From positions 595,718 to 659,717 of the forward strand of contig KB292506.1 of NCBI GenBank assembly GCA_000328365.1: a DNA stretch of 64,000 nucleotides, written 5' to 3'. Below are positions 23,301 to 35,371 of this stretch, one piece after another. Numbering within the stretch: the stretch's first letter is position 1; every line of letters begins with the position of its first letter. The notes below the pieces were generated by a model, which made no database searches, was not told the DNA's origin, and saw only the letters and a list, made by a program, of their open reading frames with translations. A program made the translations under genes and the position numbers. Source of the stretch: Capitella teleta. Taxonomy: Eukaryota; Annelida; Polychaeta; Capitellidae.

Positions 23301-26300
23301 CGACACAAATCACGCTTCATGCTCTACATTTTTCATTCCTCAGGCAGTTCAGCAGCAGCACAAACAGTATGCAAAGCCGAGTCACCAAAATATTCACCAC
23401 TTCGCTTCAGGATGAGAAAGCTGCTCTGGCATCTCATTACGGCGCTCTCACTGGCCTAGGAGAGCTTGGCACGGAGGTTTGTGCATCCATCATCTAAACA
23501 TTAATTAACATCTAATTACTGCATTTCTACTATCTTCTTTGCTTTTAGGTTATAAAGGCTTTTATTCTGCCATATGTGAAACCGGAAGGGGAGAGGCTGC
23601 GGTACATTCTGGAAGGCGTGTTGATCAACAACGCTGATCGAATATCCGCCGATCACGTTAAGCAGACTCTACTGGTTAGTCTCCACTTTTTTGCATTATC
23701 ATAATGCAGCATAATCTTGATCATCGGTTGTATTGCTTCCTATGTCTGGGCCATTTGAAAATGATTGCGTGTATTAATGACCTACGAGCAAGGGCCAAGA
23801 AGTAATGAGCCTCGATGGGAAATCGTTGTCTAATTCTCACGTCCTTTCGCACATGTTGCCTAGCAACCAATATAAGCTTCCTGCAAAAATATCATAATGA
23901 TTCAGCGCTTTTTGCCGGTTTGGTAGTGCCTTGTGCACACCAGCCCACATCATTTTCAATTTCTTTGAGAAAAATGAAGACACTCGGAGAAATCGCGGGA
24001 AACGATTTTGCGACAAGCGGCAATTGACGCTCCGGCAGAATTGCAGGAACGAATTTGCTGGAAATGGATGGTGAGCGACATTTAGCAAGTTAACAGCGCA
24101 TCTTGCATGTTGTCTCTTATCTAAAAATCACCCCAGGAAATACCCCTGTGCAGACACCAAATCGAGATAGATACCTTCTGTAAAGTATTATATTACATGA
24201 AATATCTTCATTATGTCCTTTCGATTGTTGAAAAGTGGTGACCTTTCACTGAAGGATATTGACTTGACTATGAAGAATTTTTTCCAGAGGGAATGGTTAC
24301 AGGAAACTATAAATTTCAATGATGAAATTTTCTGTTTTTAAACTTCCTAGTTCTACAGAGTGGACCAAAAGTAGTCTTATCTACTCCATGTTAAAGATCT
24401 CAATACTTTTCAATGGCACTGCACTGTTACGAGATAGTGTAATAGAACAGTTCGCAGTGTAAAAACTACGCAAATATCAGAGAGATAAATACTTGGTATG
24501 GATATCGCTCTCAGCGATATATTTTGACTGGCGGGATGGTGGAGGTGTTGACAATGAATGTCGTGCCAATTAGTAGCTCTGATTTTTTCAGCACTTTTTG
24601 TTCAAAACTATGTTGTTTCAATACCAATGCGTTCTTCTGTAGCAGTTCTGGTACATAGCACATCGCATAATTAAATCACACCAATAGGAAAAGATAAAAA
24701 AAGTGAAGTATAATACCTACCAAAATCAACGTTTTCCGCAGAATAGTACGATGCTGATCAACAAGTGGCGATCGGAAGAAAATGCGCGCAAAATACCCTT
24801 TGGTGACAGTCGTTTAAATCGTACGCATTATTAATTATCATCGTGCATTCGATAATCTTCTTCTTAAATTACTATTAGAGGATGAACGAACTATTCTATT
24901 GTCTGAGTTCTGTTATTGAGAGTGTAGCGCTTATGTTTATTTACTCAAATCAAAACAAAGCAGATAATTTGTATTGCAGAACTACTGGTGCTTTTCGTGA
25001 GGTACATCAATTGCCGAACATTCACAGACACATTACTGTTTCCTTCTAACATAATTTGCGAAGTGATTATATGTAACAAGACATCGATTTTCCACTATAA
25101 TTCTGAAATCAAGCGGGAGTCTGTGGATTGCCGGCATCATGGATTCCCACCCCCTCAAAACATCAAGGTATCAAGAAGTTCACGAAGTCACGATACCATT
25201 GTTCTGGGATTCCAAAGGAATGATTCACGTTGACTATTTGGAGAAATGAACTACCATCAAAGTTGCATACTATGCCAAACTACTAGAAGAAGTTTGTGCA
25301 GCGATCAAGGAGAAACCCTCGCGGATTGCTTGCCAGGGGTCAGCGCCTACAGCAGGACAATTTGCCTTTGCACATTGCCGTGGTCAGTGGCAGGAAGTGC
25401 GGCTTCGAAATTCTTTCTCACCCACTTTAATCTACAGACCTGACCCAATGCGACTATAAACCATTTGGAAATCTGAAAAATACTATCAGAGGACGTCATT
25501 TTGCAAGCAATAATGCACTGATATGGGCTGCGGAGTCGTGTTTTCGGAGTCAAATCAAAGAGTTCTTCTGCTACGGCATCGAAGCATTTGAAAAATCCTT
25601 GGGAAGAATGTATTCTACTTGAGGATGCCCATGTTAAATAATAAATAAAAATCAAGCTTCATTTACAACGAGAAATGCCTGAGGCTCATTACTTCTAGGC
25701 CCTCCCTCATATACATATTACTTTGGTATATCTTGAAGGCTCAATAGTCATTTCAACGGCCCTGGCACTTCCATTTCTCTCTTTCCATTCCGCAGAAAGT
25801 TGTGCCGCCCATTCTGAAGATCACACGTGATTCACCTGATGATTTGGAAGAATACAAACAGGAATTTGGTTACCTTGGACCAACGCTGCACCAGGCGGTG
25901 GTGAAACTGCGCCAATCACCCTCCAGCGCCACCTCCTCCGCTTCCAACCCAGTCATGTCCGTCTTCAGACCATCTCTGTCCATCTCTCAGGTAAACTGCG
26001 TTTCGCTCCACTCCCCGCCTCACTCCCGCTTCCCCTGCAGCCACGCCCGCAATTTGTGCTCCAGCAGTCCACTCCCTCCCGCCCCTCCACCCCAATCAGG
26101 ATCTCCACTCCTGGCACCGCTGGATCATCTGGGCCACAACAGAAATTCGTGATTGTGTCTGGAGCACGACCTGGCACGACATCTGGCGCAACTCCAGGGA
26201 CGGTTTTCCCCTCGACCCCTGGAACCCCGAGTGCAGGACCTACGCTCCTGAAGGTCGTGTCCTCAAACCCTGGTTCCAATCCGTCATCGCAGAAGATCGT

Positions 26301-26403
26301 AATGGTCAGCATGGCGTCCACCTCGGACAACACGACAAGCAGCAACACTGACTCTGGCATTGGCATTCGCAGCATTTTCTCTTCTGAGAATAAGCCTTCG
26401 TGA
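20339..26403 (+). CDS. TAF6: TFIID/SAGA subunit TAF6, 12 coding exons
   Basis: Exons: 20339-20497, 20545-20631, 20695-20848, 20901-21121, 21179-21244, 22862-22939, 23013-23114, 23165-23289, 23344-23476, 23549-23674, 25796-25990 and 26041-26403. All junctions are GT-AG and in phase, giving about 602 residues (human TAF6 is 677). Residues 10-85 form the histone fold ([14 protein letters not shown], then [20 protein letters not shown] and [13 protein letters not shown]), which pairs with TAF9. The TAF6 HEAT-repeat domain follows ([54 protein letters not shown]). The tail is rich in Pro, Ser and Thr. It acts in the nucleus in basal transcription by RNA polymerase II. Most introns are 47-72 bp; the two long ones (21245-22861 and 23675-25795) are long because of transposons. 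A cag just before the Met (20331-20334) may be the acceptor of a 5' UTR intron. Confidence 0.95.
21262..22291. mobile_element. hAT-like MITE in TAF6 intron 5
   Basis: The ends are TAAGGCTGGGTGAATA on the left and ATTCGTCCAGCCTTA on the right. They are flanked by near-identical 8-bp repeats, TTCATGAC (21254-21261) and TTCATAAC (22292-22299). Subterminal ATTCGGGT and ACGAATATTCG repeats sit at both ends. At 1030 bp with no transposase frame it is non-autonomous. The ends resemble, but are not the same as, those of the 16807-18895 element. Confidence 0.87.
22323..22832 (+). mobile_element. second hAT-like element in TAF6 intron 5, with coding remnant
   Basis: A perfect 8-bp duplication GTTTTATT (22315-22322 and 22833-22840) flanks ends CAGGGTCCCCGCGGG and GTGCAGATACCCTG. 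Inside, a plus-strand open stretch from about 22453 to a stop at 22683-22685 encodes a charged coiled-coil tail. It contains [20 protein letters not shown] and [19 protein letters not shown], a type of C-terminus I have seen in transposon-encoded proteins. It lacks a start codon in frame and a catalytic domain, so the element is a 510-bp internally deleted derivative. Confidence 0.82.
23785..25709 (+). mobile_element. degenerate mariner-family transposon, copy 2, in TAF6 intron 10
   Basis: TA dinucleotides (23783-23784, 25710-25711) flank inverted ends that share AGAAGTAATGAGCCTC on the left and GAGGCTCATTACTTCT on the right. The C-terminal half of a mariner transposase is readable at about 25150-25640 in shifting frames: [30 protein letters not shown], then a decayed HDNAP-like region and a [12 protein letters not shown]-type tail. 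Stops and frame changes show it is dead. Much of the 5' coding part is missing, and a MITE (24354 to about 24982) sits where it should be. It is the same family as the copy at 4017. Confidence 0.83.
24354..24982. mobile_element. MITE copy C, nested in mariner copy 2, right end lost
   Basis: It starts TACAGAGTGGACCAAAAGTA and continues ACTCCATGTTAAAGATCTC like the other copies. It then follows the long form: the segments TAGTACGATGCTGATCA and CAGTCGTTTAAATCGTACGC match copy D near 56480-56570. Similarity stops at about 24982, close to AAGCAGATAATTTGTATTG, so the right inverted repeat is missing. Its position inside a mariner gives a relative date: it arrived after the mariner. Confidence 0.75.
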
Positions 26404-26431
26404 TCTTTTTTCTTTCGCTTTCTGTGTTTGT

Positions 26432-26437
26432 AATAAA
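26432..26437 (+). terminator. poly(A) signal of TAF6
   Basis: AATAAA lies 28 bases after the TAF6 stop codon and is the first such signal downstream, implying a very short 3' UTR. Confidence 0.7.
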
Positions 26438-27834
26438 ATGTATTTTCCACTAAGATTATTTATGCGTTATCGTTTTTTGCTTCCAAGTGCATGTTTTGAA
26501 GCTCATTGATGATCTAGCTGAAGCTACATCGCTGGGAAAGACAGACAACATGGTATGTGGGCAAATAATGTGGCAGAAATTTGGCGTGCACTTAATTGAA
26601 AGAAAATGACTAAACATTGATTTGAATGAGAAACATAAAATCAATTGAACACCTGAAGGTTGGTAATTCAAGAAAATGCCTTTTCTTGTGATGGAGATAT
26701 GCTAACATGCAACTTACATGGTTGTGGTATCAAATTTCTGTGATTAAAATTTGTATAAAATAATTACAATTATTCAGTATATTTCAGTTCATCACTCCAT
26801 CTATGGGAACGTATAATACAGAACATGAATTATGACCTCCACCATATAGTATGTACAGTGTATAAAACGATTCCTGATCTTTGGGTTTTCATTCAAACGT
26901 CATTCAAGTGGAACTGTGGGATGATGGGAATTAGGCACCGAGGGAAGAAATGCTGCAGGTTCCGATTGCAATGTTCCCAATCATTAAAACAAAGAACAAG
27001 GAAAATTTGCGACATGATAATTTATTTTTAGTTCAAGATTGAATCAAGAGCTAGGAGAGGAAAAAAAGGAAATTAAAAGACAAAGAAAAATGAGTCATTC
27101 AAATAGAAGAGATAAAAATAGAAAAAAAATTGTTAATAAAATAAAAAAAATACACAAAAGAATCTAAATTAAGAAGGGGCAAAAAAGGCATTTTGGGAGG
27201 CAGTGTTGTAAACACGAAAATGAGATTCACTTAACTAATTAAGGAGACGACAAAATACTGGAAGGTGAAACAAAATAGTTATAATACCCAAACGTTTATC
27301 CATTTTTTTTTGGAAGATCATAAATAAACAAAGTTTTAAATAAATAAATTAGGACTCGGACGACAACAGTTTGTAATAAAGTTAGGTTTCATGTTATCTC
27401 TGGGCACAGAGAAACGCTCACACTAAAAAGTTAGAAATAATAAAAAGAAGAAGCACACACAAAAGTTGACTAGAAATTCCTACAAAAAAAGTTAAAATAA
27501 AACCACTTTGTCGGGAAAAAATCAAAATGCGCTGTCAAAACCTGAACACATTGATGAATATTATGCAATGCAAGAATAGACCGGCAAAAGCCAATGTTGA
27601 AGAAAAAAAGAAGTGAAATGCGTGAATTGCGCCAAGAATAAAAGCATAATACAACTTGTTTAAAGAGCAAACCGCTCATTCAACCAGAAATCAACATCTT
27701 TGGTGCAAAGAAAATGCCAAATAGTCAGACCACCCACTTGGTAATACTCAGTAATGATAAATGCCCATTGGGCAACAAACAGCTATAAGCAACAGAAGCG
27801 CAGTAGAAGGAAGGCTCCCAGGCATCGGGGGCTT
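26438..27834. other. A-rich intergenic DNA between TAF6 and angiomotin tails
   Basis: The two genes converge here. The sequence is A-rich on the plus strand, with many AAAAA tracts at 27050-27200, and has no coding exon I can support. On the minus strand an AATAAA (forward TTTATT near 27017) could end an ~0.8-kb angiomotin 3' UTR. Confidence 0.45.
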
Positions 27835-30652
27835 TCAGACTTGCCAGAAGCACTTTTTCAGTTGTTCTGAGCCAGACTGCAAAGTCCCGAATAGAGCGGC
27901 CTGTGAATACAACATGAGCGGAATCGTACGCAGTGCTTTGTTTCACACCTGCGCAGCCAACTTCTGCTGCATTTCTTTCCACTGGCCTTCTGTGTTTTTA
28001 TTTGAACCTGCACCACTGCCGTCACTATCTGTAATCAAGAGAGGATTGACACAGGCAGAGTTCACCTTCAACTACTCACTTGACTTGCTATGTGCAGCGT
28101 GTGAAGATGGGAGTAGNNNNNNNNNNNNNNNNNNNNNNNNNNNNNNNNNNNNNNNNNNNNNNNNNNNNNNNNNNNNNNNNNNNNNNNNNNNNNNNNNNNN
28201 NNNNNNNNNNNNNNNNNNNNNNNNNNNNNNNNNNNNNNNNNNNNNNNNNNNNNNNNNNNNNNNNNNNNNNNNNNNNNNNNNNNNNNNNNNNNNNNNNNNN
28301 NNNNNNNNNNNNNNNNNNNNNNNNNNNNNNNNNNNNNNNNNNNNNNNNNNNNNNNNNNNNNNNNNNNNNNNNNNNNNNNNNNNNNNCAATAAACGCTGCT
28401 CCAACTATAAGCAAATTTTAAAACTTGAAAATAAAACAAATAAATAATGAATCTTTTACATTTTGCACTTGAGTCTCCAGCATCAGAATTCGTTGTTCTT
28501 TCTGCTGCAAAAGCTGCATCAGATTAGGGAGGCTGGTTGGCGATTCTGAATCCGATGCGATTCCTTCATCTGCATCTAGGGTGCGACAATTCTGTTGTTG
28601 CTGCTGCTGGTTGTTGCTGTTGGCAACATGCATCTCTTCTTGAAGTTTAGCACGCAACTGCTGATCAATTCCACCTGACTGAGTGGAAACTGTTTGCAGG
28701 AGGCAGAACGCCTTTTGCCAACTGGCCACTGTGTCATCTTGCGATTGCTGTGAGAGAAAGACAAGAATGAATAAATTAATTAATTAGCATAACAGAGAAC
28801 GCACCTCTTCCTGTATGGCCGCGTTACTTTGCGCTTGCGTTAAAGCGTCGTCCAGAAGAGCAATTTTGCTTCGCTGCTCGTTGATGTTGGAGCGTTGATT
28901 GGCCACTTCCAGCTGAAGTCTCTCTTTTGCCATCAAAATATCTCGATCTACAATGAAACAAATGAGCTACAGTCGACTGCAAACGACTCCTTAGTCCTTA
29001 CTCTGCGCAATAACTTTGCTGAGCATGGAATCCTTGCGCTGGAGTTCAAGTTTTACATCAGGTTCGTATTCCTGCAAGAAAATATCCTTAATCACAGAGC
29101 AGATGAATGAATATGCACGCACCTCTCCGTTATTAATATGCTGGACTGCTTTGTCAAGCTGTTCTCTCAGTTGTTGGTTCGTGGCGTTGAGCGTTTGAAT
29201 GGTGGATTCCAGCTTCATTCTCATTGCTTTTTCCAACATTTCTCTTTTCTGCGAGTGTTTAACAAGACTCTCGTATGCCCGATGAATCTTGTCAATTTCA
29301 CCATCAAACTGGATGAATATTAAGGTGAGAGGCGAGAAGCATAAAGGAGCATGCCCACCTTCTGCAGTTTGCAGACTTTCTTGTAGTAAGTGTGGAGTTC
29401 TTTGCGTAGGGCCAGGTTCTCTTGGGAGAGACGCTCCACCATTTGGGTCGCCCTGGTTGCAATTGCCGCGTGGTCCAATTCGGGCAGCTTTTGTTTACTG
29501 GTAAAGAAATTGAAACAGTTTTTTTTTTTTAATTATTAAAATTATTTCTCAGATATACCTTTGTGAATGCTGTCTTTGCATCAGCAGCAACTGTTGTTGT
29601 TGTTGTTGTTGCTGTTGTTGCAGAAATTGCATGGGTTGTTGCTGTTGGGGGTTCAACAGTGTTTGGTGGTTGGCTGTTAACGCTGTCGTGTCGTTTCTGA
29701 GCCGTGATAAATCTGGCTGTGAGTGTGTCTGTGGCAGTCGATCCAGCATTTCGAAAGAGCGTCGCATGCTACGAACTTGTCGGTTTTCTTCAGGAAGGGA
29801 GTTTTGTCTCATAGCGCGACCTTGGAGTTGGAGTTCATGGTTTGGGGGTGGGAGGGGCAGGGGCGCTGGGTGCTGGGTGGGGGCAGTGGACGGCCGCTGC
29901 GATTGGCCACGGGGCTTCATGGGCTCCATTTGTTGAGGGGTGGGGGAGGCTGACTTGGTGGAGCGCATACTATCCCCCCCGTGAGAGCGCAGTAGCTGCT
30001 CTGACTGAAACTGTTTCAACTTCTCGAGAGAAATGTTGTTTTGGGTGACGGGAGAACCCTTGATGGAGTTCTGAGGGGAGACGTTGGGCGTTACACCCGG
30101 CACTTGCAGGCTCTGCTGCAGAGCCGCTTCATTCTTCATGGCCATGTGTTGGTGGTAGGGGGGAGGGGTACGGCTGCCTTTGCTGTTGACAACACTGGGT
30201 GATGACCCCCGGCTTGACCTTTGTTGTTCCGGCTCAGTCGCCTGTGGTGTGCTCAGACCGCCCCCACCCATCGTGAAAATAGCACTAGAGTTCTTCAAGT
30301 TGTCAAGACAAGCAGACAAAGGTGAAATCAGATGTTCTGAGAAGGGACTGTCGCCATCCAAACTGGGCGTTGAAACTAAACTAGCCGTCTCCTGACCCTG
30401 GGGTTCCTGGCGAGCGCTGAGGCTCTCCGTGGACGACAGAGAGAAATCTGTACTAGCTTCACTGCCGGAATATGACTGGCGCAACCCTGTTGGAAATGGA
30501 TGAGAGCTGTGTGGAATGACGACCCACCGGGTAGAGTACTGACCTGGTTCAAACCAGCCTTGAAAGTTATTGCCAGGGTATGGAGGGGGTTCCCTCTCTT
30601 GGTATGTGGCACTGTGAGAGGACGAGACAACTGGCTTGAGGCCATGCATCAT
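27835..30652 (-). CDS. AMOT: angiomotin (AMOT) family protein
   Basis: Minus-strand exons: 30652-29559 (probably with an inner intron 30543-30487), 29497-29359, 29308-29123, 29071-29002, 28947-28805, 28747-28460, one or more in the gap, 28028-27949 and 27900-27835. Phases agree at all visible junctions. The N-terminal region is disordered, with PPPY motifs at residues 22-25 and 163-166 and a polyQ run at 345-354. The coiled coil matches animal AMOT closely: MVERLSQENLALRKEL, IDKIHRAYESLVKHSQKREM, LEKAMRMKLESTIQ, and PNLMQLLQQKEQRILMLE. AMOT proteins bind YAP through PPxY-WW contacts and link Hippo signalling to F-actin, junctions and polarity. The start is the first Met after an in-frame stop; a 5' UTR acceptor lies near 30682. 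The C-terminus, as spliced, ends CFWQV. Confidence 0.9.
28117..28386. other. assembly gap (270 N) hiding angiomotin exon sequence
   Basis: The flanking angiomotin exons end in phase 0 (28460) and begin one base short of a codon (28028). The exon piece at 28116 to about 28080 (minus) reads PSSHAAHSKS and runs into the gap. At least one exon is therefore partly concealed. Confidence 0.9.
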
Positions 30653-33600
30653 GCTGCTTCACATGCTGTTCATTCTGAATGATGGAGAAACGGCCACTGC
30701 GAACGCAAAAGAAATCAGTTTCAAACTGCGAGATGAACAGTCAACGCTATTCTGAACACTTTATCCGCCAAGCGTAAAATAATAAAAACATAAAATATGC
30801 AATAAATTCCAAAATTACAACCAGCATTTCCTCAAACAAACCAATGGCAGAAATTTAGAAAATTCCCAATTATCATTCATTGATAGAATTCCATAATATG
30901 GAGAAGAGGTGAATGTGGGTGCAGTGTGATCAACAGGCATGTGCAAAATTACACTTCTCATAATGAATAATTATAAATCCATGAATAGTTCATCATGGAA
31001 CCTAGTGTGAGCTCTCATCGCAAAGAAGTCACACTTTTGTTCTTTTTTTTTTTACTGAATATTTCAATTAAAACGAATCAAATAAATGAGATAATTCATG
31101 CAATCAAAAGTATATGATGAGGCAACGATTTTTCATTAATCGGCACGTCTGGTTCCAAGAAAGAATGAAATCCTAAATTCCTAATTGGCCATAAAATGTT
31201 ACGACCAAGCTTCAATCAACCAGGATTAAACATCGAATTTAAAGAGGACCTCTGGTTGTTTTGAACTAGTAACGGATGATAAATTTTAAAACGAAATTGC
31301 TAATTACGGCAACTACATCCGGCTAATTGAGCCAGGTCTCCACATTAAGGCCGCAATGACCACTGCTGACCAGCAGCAGCAGTTAGCCGTGACTACAGCA
31401 GCAGCAGCAGTAGTGAGCATGATGCTTGCCGAGTGCTTTCCTAGCCCTTTGGCTCAGCGGGATAGCTGGCATTCCTGCACGGGGCAGAAGAAAAAAAAAA
31501 GAAAAAAAAAGAGTCTGCCTTCTGCATCGGTTGCTATGGTTATAGTGATGTCATACCCTCATAGTGATTACATCCCGTCTGACGTCATATAGATAACAGA
31601 GCTGATAATTACAGCATAATTAGGCTGGCAACTGCACTATCTGGGTCAGTGGTTTGTGATTCAGGTTGGTTTGTTTTAGGAATTTTATGGTCCGCTCAAT
31701 ATAAATATCAAGTATTCAAGTTAATAGCGTAAAAACGGTTCAACAATCCAATCAATTATCCCAATCAGAATACGGTAAACATTATAAAAGATAGTAAACG
31801 AATTAACGAATTAAAGTAAAAATGGCCATTCTCATAACATTAAAAGAGGCACACCAAAAAAAAATAGGTTATGTAAAACAAGTGATATTTAGATACAACT
31901 ACAGGAATTTCACCTTTGAGCTGCTTCATTATTCAACCTGATTTCCCTGGAAAGATACGACTTAAGGGGAAAAGGGAAAAAAGGATGAGGCAAGACTAGC
32001 ACACCTGTCGGGAATGGCTCAGTGTTATGCACTTAGGTCACCGGCCAATGATGATGTCATCGCTGCTTTGGAAGCGGCTGTCCGCAGAAAATCCTCACTT
32101 GGAGGGCTTCCTCCTCTGATTGCATTCAACATTGCTGATTTTAGTGCATAAGCTGTTCTCTATTAGTTGCACCAAACCACAGATCACAGACTTAAAATGG
32201 CAATTATGAGTTTATGATAGTGAGCTACAGCTAACTTATAAGTCAATAAGTGAGAGTGCACGGTATGCAGTTATATTCGCCCAGCAATGAGTTTTGGAAC
32301 ATTGCCAGATTATGAACATTCCTTGATAAATACTCAAATTACTCAAATTAATGTATAATGGGCCTGGCATTTTCGCAAAGAATGCGATGCAGAAATGCAC
32401 GCCACTTGTATGTAATAGGATGGAGTTGAGTGAAATTGAGATGCGACATTTGAGGTTAAAAATGTGCGCGATTAGCAAGCAGGAATGCGGATATGGCGAG
32501 AGAATCAGATAACTCTTTCAGAGAGAAATTTCAACATCAGTCAATTAAAATCGACTCAAAATTAATAAAAATGTGAGAAAATAAACCCAACAAGTGGTCA
32601 GCAATACACGAATGCCCTATTTGACCCTATTAATGGTTACAATAAATAATGCCTCAAAAATGCAGATTCTTATAGACTCATCATATAGCTAGAGATGGCG
32701 TCAGAGATTGAAGAAAACAAAAACAAGAAATTATAAATAATATTACACACATCAAAAAAAAAAAAAAAATCCATCTGACTCACCGATGGTAGAGAAAGAG
32801 GCAGAGAGAAAAAAAGCCATGCTTAATCCAAAGGGTATGCTATCAAGAAATGAACTGAGCAACAGGTAAGTAATGCTACGGCAGAACACCACACAAACAC
32901 ATTCCTCGTGTGATTTACTACGATGGTAAAAAGCATAAGTAACATGACAGACATTAGACATACAGAGCAGAACGAGAGCAGTTAGCCATACTACGATGTT
33001 TTTGCCATTTCTCACGAGGTGTGCTAAGGAGTACGGATCTCTGTTCTGGATCCTAGCATTCCTTCCTATTCCCTTCGCTGCCTCCGAGAGGCAGAGGGAG
33101 AGAGGGGAGGCTGAGGAGCCTCAGGGGAATTCCCTTCCCGGATCCGTCTGCCTCTTCCAGGGAAACAATCAATTTGGATAACTGTGGTTTTGATTGTAGA
33201 ACAGGACTCATTTTCGGGGATTTTGAGCTCATTTATAATTATAAATTTTGCTTTTAAGTTTTAACGTTACTTCAATTTCTTAGAAATTCCTCAATGACTG
33301 AAATGTCAGAGAATTGCCTTTTTTAGTCTGGTCATATAGCTCCACATAACCTGAGGACTAAAATTGTAAAGAATGACCATTCGACCCCAGAATGACCGTT
33401 CGACCCTTTGCTTTGAACCAGAAGCGGATTTTCTTTTGCTTCTTTGTGAAGACATCCGCTTAAGATGAACTCAGTGACAGACCATAAACACTGAATGTGC
33501 AGGCCAAAGGTTATCACATTACTAAGAAGAATGTCTCATTGGATGGACATTATGGATCACAGGATTCAACGTAGTAATTACGCATCTGATATAAATCATG

Positions 33601-34190
33601 TAAAGACACCTGCAGTAGAATCCAAATTGTTATGGGCCTATACCGGTATTATATGGGACAGAAATGGTTATACAGCGGTGTCATAATGTCACCTTCAGTT
33701 CATTTGATTCAGAAAATTCCCAAGTCTATAAGAGGAAATATTGTGTAATAGTATTCTATTGAATACAGATGAGAAGTATTTATAGTGAGCCCTCGATGGC
33801 TCAAGCACCCAGTACGCCGCAGTATGTTGGCAAGGCTAATCTCATCACGAGGAGAAATTGATTTGGTGAAGATCTCTGAATGGATACTAGACTCCAGATT
33901 ACTGGTGCTGACAGTTGGATCAACAACATACTCGTAAAATAGACACATTTAATAAAGAGCTAACTGAATTGTCTGAAATTGTTATAAAATTTGTGATCCC
34001 AGACATCGCAAATGTTATCACAAATTAATGAAATTATTAAAATTAATAATAAAAACAAAATAATAAAACACCCGAATATTTATGTCTTCTGTGTCCTCGC
34101 ATATTGACAAATCGCATACTCCAAATTGAACCCCAAATCCCAATAAAAGTTTTTATCGTAAAAGCGATTATAGTGCCGACTACCCACTTA
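30653..34190. other. intergenic DNA upstream of angiomotin
   Basis: No coding exon was supported. Short CAG-rich and A-rich tracts occur at 31360-31510. A motif pair containing GTCGAACGGTCATTC (reverse strand, about 33380-33405) looks like a small repeat. The part next to 30653-30700 should hold the angiomotin 5' UTR and promoter. Confidence 0.4.
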
Positions 34191-34891
34191 TACAGAGAGC
34201 GCCAAAAGTAGCCTATCTACTCCGTGTTAAAGATCTCAAAATTCTCAATGCTTTTCAAAGGTGCTACGCATTCCTAAGAAAGTGTAACAAAACAGATCGC
34301 AGTATAAAAATCACACAAAGATAAGAGAAATAAATACTTGGTATGGTTAGTTTAACATGTCATGCTGCTATTCCTATCATTTCTATTCAAATTTCAGTAA
34401 CATTTATGCCGATTTATCTCAATTAATAGAGTGGACTCAACATTCCGCGTTATTTTCACTTTTGGCGGCAAACAGGGCCCTGAACCATGAATAGGCTTCA
34501 TTGAACGTACAAATAAGGCAACGCTATCGTACTATTGTTTTGTTTGAGAGTGCTATTTTTGTGACAGCAGCACTAATGTTTATTTCCTAATAATCAAAGC
34601 AAAGCAGAGAGTTTGTATTGAAGCGCCATACAAGAGATGACATTCCTTAATGCTCGTTCAGGGGCTCATCTGATTTCGCTCTCTTCGCGCTCGGTCACCT
34701 GACGCATTTAAATGTTCCTCACTCATTCAAAATTGATTTTTACTTGATTTCGTGCATAATTATAATCATAACATAATCAATCCAGATTCCATACCAGGTA
34801 GTTATTTTTCGGAATAATTGATATATTTTAGTAAATTTTAGAGTTATGCTTTTAACATGGAGTAGATAGACTACTTTTGGCCCAATCTGTA
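34191..34891. mobile_element. TA-flanked MITE, copy B (short form)
   Basis: Starts TACAGAGAGCGCCAAAAGTA and ends TTTTGGCCCAATCTGTA, with TA at both flanks. The inner sequence follows copy A closely, with shared segments such as TTGGTATGGTTAGTTTAACATG and GAAGCGCCATACAAGAGATG. It is 701 bp and carries no open frame of interest. Confidence 0.85.
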
Positions 34892-35371
34892 TACCGATAT
34901 TATGCTAGTAAATGAATGAAAAGGCAGTGTTTTACGGCACTCTGACACTATAAATGTTATAAATTATTAGTGCCTCCATGCAATAGTCAATCAGAAACAC
35001 AAGAAACGTCATCACAGAGTCGCCTTATTAAAATAGTTATTATTATTATTTATATTAATATTATTACTATTACTAATGTTTGTAGTGTATACAGTGACTG
35101 ATTACCATACACAGGTTATATGAGGTAAATAATCGAATAGCTTGATTAAAATGCAGTCATGCAAAGTAATTCTAAGCAACGTGACCAATCGAAATACAAA
35201 TGTGGATGAGAATGAGATGGAATGTTTGTCTACTTTTGTGGCTATAAAACGTAATTATAATCTTTACATCTCCGTCAACCTTCTCAAGTTCAAATGTCAA
35301 GGGGAGATGGGCCTTGTAGCCTCATGAGAAGTTATGGAACAACTCTACTTGATGCATATTATATTATATTT

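Noticed and set aside
23858-23871. GTTGCCTAGCAAC X-box-like site
   Set aside because: It sits inside the end of mariner copy 2, so it is more likely transposon sequence than a host regulatory site.
26056-26376. Long open frames on the minus strand opposite the TAF6 tail
   Set aside because: They are shadows of the repetitive Pro/Ser/Thr-rich last exon of TAF6.
28068-28447. Several open frames of 100-228 codons around the second gap
   Set aside because: They exist only because N bases cannot contain stops.
29631-30048. Plus-strand open frames opposite angiomotin
   Set aside because: They mirror the Pro/Gln-rich angiomotin exon and have no start context, splice sites or recognised domain.
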